Shown here piece by piece: positions 58,788 through 64,000 of a stretch of DNA of 64,000 nucleotides. A program made the translations under genes and the position numbers. The stretch's first letter is position 1. Each line of letters starts with the position of its first letter. Origin of the DNA: Micropterus salmoides (Eukaryota; Chordata; Actinopteri; Centrarchiformes; Centrarchidae); assembly GCF_014851395.1 (NCBI RefSeq), contig NW_024040707.1, positions 5,082,349 through 5,146,348 of the forward strand, in the 5' to 3' direction. Under the pieces are notes generated by a model. That model worked only from the letters and a program-made list of their open reading frames with translations, did no database searches and was not told the DNA's origin.

Positions 58788-59362
58788 TGACTGCTTGTCA
58801 GTCACGTAAACCCATAATTTGAATAATGTGCCAATTAATCAGCTTTCACTTTTAGGTACTTACCGCTGTGTTGTGCAGGATGCCACCTTCCGCAGGGTGA
58901 AGAGTGTTTACTGGGGGATCCGGGTTTTACCCATTGGGATTCTCAATCTGGACTACGAAAGCTCTCTGGCCCAGTGGGACGCTACTGAAAACCAACAGAG
59001 CCAGACTGTATCTGACCAGCAAGACCACAGGATGAATCTTCTTTACAGAGTATGGTTTGGTTTAGGAAGTGATGGGTTTGGGAATGTACTGATGCACTAA
59101 TATTTAATGAAACTTTAATGAAAAAAAACCCTCTTATGTAGCCACCAGATTAAAAACAAATATCACTACATAAAATTAAATTCACAGAATGTTGATTTTG
59201 GTAATGCCGAAAGAATGATCCTACTCATCAGCAGTGCATTTGTTCTGTCTGAACACGCAGATGTTGATCAGTTTGAGCCTCGCGGTCTTCGGGTTTGGAC
59301 TGGTGATGCTGGGCCTCTGCTGGACAGTGAAGAGGAGAGAGCTGAGGCATCTTGACAAATGA
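56890..59362 (+). CDS. tmem81: TMEM81, sperm membrane Ig-domain protein, complete
   Basis: Single-pass sperm membrane protein of the IZUMO1-SPACA6-TMEM81 fertilisation complex (known for the family). Five exons join in frame: 56890-57114, 57233-57378, 58183-58298, 58856-59049, 59261-59362, giving 260 residues plus TGA (human about 255). Residues 1-22 are a signal peptide. CSATCGLG at 41-48 with Cys55 looks like part of a thrombospondin type-1 repeat. The Ig-like domain has Cys110, Trp127 and the D-A-G-T-Y-R-C motif ending at Cys167. The transmembrane segment is about 228-249, followed by a short basic tail, KRRELRHLDK. The start is the first ATG after a strong acceptor (TTTCCTGCAG at 56870); an earlier ATG at 56833 lies in the presumed intron. 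All junctions keep GT-AG and phase. Confidence 0.9.
57233..57378 (+). CDS. tmem81: tmem81 exon 2
   Basis: Encodes VSKKCRVHKVSCRESLQCG, then VEIDCLEEVMEAMG. Acceptor TTGAAG, weak but phase-correct; donor AG|GTAAGG. Confidence 0.85.
57559..58121. mobile_element. hAT-like MITE in tmem81 intron 2
   Basis: The left end CAGGGCTGGATTTACCCACC and right end CCAGTTGGTAATCCTG are imperfect inverted termini. GGGCCCATA and GGGGTCCAGGGCCC lie just inside. No matching target duplication was found. Confidence 0.45.
58183..58298 (+). CDS. tmem81: tmem81 exon 3
   Basis: Encodes VSWRYARGIISSDDSL, FTRWDAPLLDRVVLDP and REEDA. Acceptor CGGCTCAG, donor G|GTAAAC. Includes the core Trp of the Ig fold. Confidence 0.88.
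58761..58787. repeat. (CA)n microsatellite
   Basis: A short CA run in tmem81 intron 3, about 70 bases upstream of exon 4. Confidence 0.9.
58856..59049 (+). CDS. tmem81: tmem81 exon 4
   Basis: Encodes GTYRCVVQDATFRRVKSVYW and GIRVLPIGILNLDY. Acceptor CACTTTTAG, donor AGA|GTATGG. Includes the second Cys of the Ig fold. Confidence 0.88.
59261..59362 (+). CDS. tmem81: tmem81 exon 5 (transmembrane segment, stop)
   Basis: Encodes MLISLSLAVFGFGLVMLGLC, then WTVKRRELRHLDK and TGA. Acceptor GAACACGCAG. Confidence 0.88.
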   Translation: MLISLSLAVFGFGLVMLGLCWTVKRRELRHLDK

Positions 59363-60796
59363 GGCTGTTTTCTCACCACACAGACAATTTGTTCTTGTTA
59401 GAGATGAAAGGAAGTCAGAACCATCAACAAATATATGTTGTTCTCGGTTTTCAACTGAAAGAGTTTCTCATGACTTTGTTTTCTTTGCCTTAGAAAGAAT
59501 TTTTTTGAAGCGGCTATAATCGATATATTTTATGATAACAATGTGTCAAATGGCAATGCAAAAACAATTTGACAGTGTGAAAGGTGTTTCTAAGAGCAGT
59601 GATGAACCAACAGAGAATTATCACCTGAATCTGTGGCTCCCCTCATCTTTACAGAGCTTTATAACAAGCCGCAGCTCATTGTTTATCTGCAGCAGAAAAT
59701 GAGCAATTCACAGCTAAAGGGACAGATCTTTCCTTCAGGATATAGTAGGGACCAAAACAGAGCTAAATGAGAATGAAATTGGACTTGGATTTATCCAAAT
59801 GAATGATGATGTTGCTGATGGTTGTTAAGCAAATGTTCATTAATTCATTTGCCATATGAACTTAAAAGGTGGTGATACATGAAAAATCTCCAGGAGAAAC
59901 AGAGTAAAACATGAAAAATCAGGGCTTTTAACAGGAGTTTATAGTCAATCAGTCCATGAGGTGTTATCTAACTCAGTGCCAGGAGATGACAGTGTTGGTT
60001 CATAGCTGGGTTGAGTCCGAACATATTTGTTGTCATTTCCTCTATCACGACCACAATGCATGATGGGACTCAGCTGCCACATTGAAATCAACCTGATTAA
60101 GAGAGAGAAAGAGAAAAGCGCTCTCTCAAAAGGAAGATGAAGAGTTTATGCTCATTAGCCTTCACAACAAACAAAACTGTTACAGTTACAAAACAAAACT
60201 GTTGGGTGGATGAACATGTAGAGGCAGCTTTGATATTCTAAGATCCTTACCAGTAGTGCAAATAACAATATCAAAACACAAGTACTAACGTAAGTTAAAA
60301 ATTAAAACGTGTGCTCTTTAAACATGTGCATGCAAAACCGCACCAATCCATAAAAACCTGCAGAACATATGGCACCTTTCTGAGGGACACATTGCTGAAA
60401 CCTAGACCACAGTCCTGTAGATGATTAACTGATAAAACAACCCAACCGTGAATAAATTATTTAACTCCCTCATGCATCACTAATAATACAGTATGACTCA
60501 GCTCTGCTTAATAACTTGGCTATTTTTGCTGATATTGCTTATGCACATTTTGCTGATAGTGTGTATCTGTGTTTATTTAAATCAAATTTTGAATGCAGGT
60601 CCTTTACATTTGTTCATACTTTAAAAAAAAAAAATCTGAATCTGAAATCTGTCTAATATTAACAGATGCTGACATCATCAGAGTGGTTACAAACTCTTTT
60701 TTTATTTTCATTGTCTGTAGCAATTGTTCCATTATGTTTTTATTTTTTTTTGTTTTTTAATTTCACATTTGATACTGTTTTTTTGTCTATTAAAAT

Positions 60797-60798
<2 letters not shown>

Positions 60799-60849
<51 letters not shown>
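60799..60849. repeat. (CA)n microsatellite
   Basis: A CA run of about 50 bases, downstream of tmem81. Confidence 0.95.
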
Positions 60850-60851
<2 letters not shown>

Positions 60852-60904
60852 TTTACTGTTTTATTTACTTTATTTTTATGGTGATTAATGAACTGTATAA
60901 AATC

Positions 60905-60990
60905 AATTGTTCTTTTGTAATTTATTTGTAGCTTTGGCAATATTGTTGTTTTACATTCATGCCAATAAAGCTAGATTGAATTGAACTCAG
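60905..60990 (+). repeat. LINE 3' tail
   Basis: TTTGGCAATATTGTTGTTTT, ACATTCATGCCAATAAAGC, then GATTGAATTGAA, the tail form of a common fish LINE. A shorter match (CATGCCAATAAAGCTTCAAT) is at about 53010. Confidence 0.5.
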
Positions 60991-61369
60991 AAAAAGGAGA
61001 AAATGACAGCTTGAGGTGGATGTCCTTCTGTCTGATGAGCCTGTTTATTTGTTTGTTATTCTGGGAGGAGCAGAGCCAAATGAGAGAGTCTAGGGAAATA
61101 ACACAAATGCAATTATGATTACTGTAATTCATTCATTTCCTCGTGGATCTTGCTGCTAAACCCAGAAGAACGTCATTTCCCTCCATGTGCTTATTTACAA
61201 CATCAATTTGACAGATGTTAACTGTTTTGCCAGCGCTCACTGCACAAACAATTTAATTACAGCCCCACTGTAGCATCATAGGACACATTATACTCTACAC
61301 TAATGTTGCTATTGAATCAATATATGGGTGATATCTAAAGCCCCTCCAAAAAAGAGCTCAGATGTTAAA

Positions 61370-62345
61370 TGTTTATAGAGACCACGTTAAGCCCTGAAGA
61401 GATAAGATCAGCAAACATTCTTGTTGTTCTCAGTTGTCTTCAGCTTTACCCATCCACAATTGTGACTGAGAGCATATTTTGCAAATCTATACAAAGACAT
61501 GACAATAAATCAAATGAATTCAGTGACCAACGTATTGTAAATGAAAATCTCCAAGTATTAGAAGAAACAATTAAAAACAACCAAAAGCCCCTTCATTTCC
61601 CAATTACTTGGGAAGAATTGGTCACACAAACAAAATCTCTCTGGCCAAGAAAGCTTGTGGTCCAGACAACATTAAAAAGAAAATGCTCAAATCCAGCACC
61701 CCAGACATAGCGACAGCATGTTTTTCCTGAAATGTGGTGCAAATGGCTAATTTTCCCAATTCATAACCGTGGAAACAAATCAGACCCTAGGAACTACCGT
61801 GACATCTGTGTCAGTAGTTGTATAGGTAAATTATTTTATTAAAAGAACAATAGATTTGATTCTATTACAGCCTTCTACACTGTGTTGTAAGGGGCCTTGG
61901 TATAACCATAACAGCATCAGGGAGTTTCAACATGGCAGTGAAAACACAAGAAAAAGTGCCAAGAGCTCTAAATGCAATTAAAGAGAAAATGTTAGAATTT
62001 ACAACTAAAATCTTGCTTAAAATATTTGATAGTGTCATTCAGCCTATTGCGTTGTATGGTAGTGAAGTATGGGGTACACTCGGTCATAGCGATACCCCTT
62101 GGTACAAACAAAATCTTAACATGCAGAATTCTGCAGATACATTTTACACCAAAACCAACAAATGCATGTAGAGCAGAATTAGGCAGATATCCACTCATAA
62201 TTAACATTCAATACAGAGCAGTCACATGTTTTAATCCCTTAATGTTTTTAAACCCTCCATTCCAAAGCCCTCCCAACCCAAGAACCGAGCCCAGGAAAGA
62301 GTCTGCTGGTGCTGAGACTGACTGCCCCCTCTCTGACACACTCTA
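61370..62345 (+). mobile_element. Broken non-LTR retrotransposon (RT region)
   Basis: Frame pieces include WKWLIFPIHNRGNKSDPRN and YRDICVSSCIGKLF (start of the reverse-transcriptase domain), then LGITITASGSFNMAVKTQEK, KIFDSVIQPIALYGSEVWG and TNACRAELGRYPLIINIQ from the end of the ORF. Much of the RT core between them is deleted, and stops and frameshifts break the rest. It is an inactive copy. Confidence 0.65.
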
Positions 62346-62706
62346 GCCAGTCTCACAACAACAAAGCAACCTATTTCCAGTGACGTCACTAAGAATGAAA
62401 GAGTATGTGTAACTTGCGCTCACATCTTTTGTTACTGTATTAGAACAACACTTATTTGAACAACCAGTGAAGAAGCCAAGATGTACAAGTAAAAAGTTGA
62501 ACAAAAGTTACTTTGATGTTAGCTTTTAGACACACTATATGGGGGGAATTCACTAAGGCCAGACTGAGTTCTTCTATAGGCTGTGACTTAAATGCTGTCC
62601 GCCAGCTCATGTAAATGTGTGATAAAGCAATCCCATATTAATTCCTCTATCTAGGCTATTAGATAAGTTGCAGGTCCAAAGAATGCTAATTAATTAGGCT
62701 ACACTA

Positions 62707-62921
62707 AAGCTGATGATACACAGAGCAACTTTTAGAGCAATCGTGCAGGGCAACGTTACCGTCAATGGTAATGAGTAAAGATTATTACGGTAATCCCCTT
62801 CCCCTACCACTCCGCCACCCGCCCCGCACCGCCACTATCAGTTGAAAACATAGTCAGACTTGCCACTAGCAAGATTGCCCAGCAACATTGCTCAAAAAGT
62901 TGCCCTGTGTATCATCAGCTT
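62707..62921. mobile_element. Small inverted-repeat element (MITE)
   Basis: AAGCTGATGATACACAGAGC at the left mirrors GTGTATCATCAGCTT at the right. The arms are about 27 bases with one mismatch (AGAGCAACTTTT against AAAAGTTGCCCT) and a second, weaker inner pairing. The central 140 bases are C-rich. The target duplication is unresolved. Confidence 0.6.
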
Positions 62922-62929
62922 AATTATTG

Positions 62930-64000
62930 TTACAGCACTGTATATTGGTTCAATCAGAGTGTGATTTTGCTCTGTAGTTTGGTTGCATGCAAGCTGTTGA
63001 TAAGGATCCTATTTAAAGTGGCTACTGTCTGATGGTGGAAGGAATAAAAGATTTAGATTAATCATTACAATATGTATTGATTCATGTATGTATAATTGAT
63101 TTTAATATATTTTCCTATGTGAATCTGTGGGCATATGCTCATGTATGGCCTAACCATTTAGGCAACATCTACATATGTATTTAATTTATTACAGCCAATC
63201 AATGCAGAAGGTTATGTGGGTCAGAATATAGCAAATATAATAAATATCTTGAAATAATTTAGTTTAGGCTATGCCTTGGTGCCTAGACCTGCCAACAAAA
63301 TGCCGATTTCTAGAAGAAAACGAAACAGCCCACATTTCCTTACACCTGTAGACCACCACTGACCTGCAGACCAGCTAACCTCAGAATCAGCTGCCCTGCC
63401 AATCTGCTGTTTCTCTCTCTCCTAAAATATCTTCAATATGCATCTGGTCAATGAATGGAAAGATATACCGGTGCAACAGCATTAACATTTGACATTTAAT
63501 TTTCACTGAAAACCACATTCTATGGGGACATATTGTTTTAAAATAGGCTACTAGAGATTGGTAATATTAATGGTTCACACTACCGACACTAGTGTTTTCC
63601 AAAGCCAAACAAAATATCTCCTCTCCTTTACCTCATGTAAACATAGTTAAAGCTCACCAAGTTACAGTCACTAACGACAACTCACAGTTTCACTCTGTAT
63701 CACTCATTACGCTGAATCAATCTTCCTTCACCATGTTTGTGTGTTGCTGTGTGTGTAGTAAAATTGCTCGACAGCTGGGCGGAGCAGCGGTAAAGTGCAG
63801 CCTCCCTCCTGGTCCCAGGGAAGCAGAGGAAACAACCTGAACGACTATTTTAAGCCAATAAATACAAATTCTGTTCTTATTATACTATAGTACTTATCAA
63901 TGTTGTTGCTTCTCTTTGTTGAGTACATGTCTGCACTGTAAAAAATATATAAATATAATAATTAATATTATTTATACATTTATTAATAATATTTTTCTAA
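62930..64000. other. AT-rich sequence at the right edge
   Basis: I see no recognisable exon or named repeat. An 82-codon frame at 63592-63840 has no supporting motif. Confidence 0.4.

Overview
The window looks like ordinary nuclear DNA of a teleost fish. It is AT-rich, has long CA/GT microsatellites, and carries many interspersed repeats that I recognise as typical of fish genomes (hAT-type elements, L1- and L2-like LINE pieces, the 'GGCGGCAC' repeat). The genes have spliced vertebrate structures with GT-AG introns. I see no operon, CRISPR array, rRNA or tRNA gene.

Layout. (1) 1-1.4 kb, minus strand: the first exons of a small secreted protein that runs off the left edge. It has a signal peptide, cysteines, one N-glycosylation site and a TATA promoter. 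It looks like a cytokine, but I cannot name it. (2) 2-12.6 kb: repeat-rich, with three LINE fragments, two hAT-type elements (one with a perfect 8-bp target duplication) and a diverged local duplication. (3) 12.7-40.9 kb, minus strand: a complete cryptochrome of the CRY1 class, with 14 coding exons that join in frame to 657 codons plus a stop. An upstream non-coding exon lies near 40.7 kb. The tail is rich in Gln and Asn. (4) 41-48.5 kb: intergenic, with further repeats. (5) 48.5-53.85 kb, minus strand: a complete five-exon RAB29 (RAB7L1) small GTPase of 204 residues ending in Cys-Cys. (6) 56.9-59.4 kb, plus strand: a complete five-exon TMEM81 of 260 residues, a sperm-surface Ig-domain protein. 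(7) 59.4-64 kb: intergenic, with a broken LINE and a small inverted-repeat element.

The genes do not form one pathway. Cryptochrome is the repressor arm of the circadian clock. RAB29 works in Golgi and lysosome trafficking with LRRK2. TMEM81 is part of the IZUMO1-SPACA6 fertilisation complex. RAB29 and TMEM81 both lie on human 1q32, while human CRY1 lies on 12q23. This fits a second CRY1-class copy (cry1b) kept in fish in the 1q32-like paralogous region; that step is inference. Exon borders were read by hand from splice signals, reading phase and remembered family sequences. No alignment or transcript data were used.
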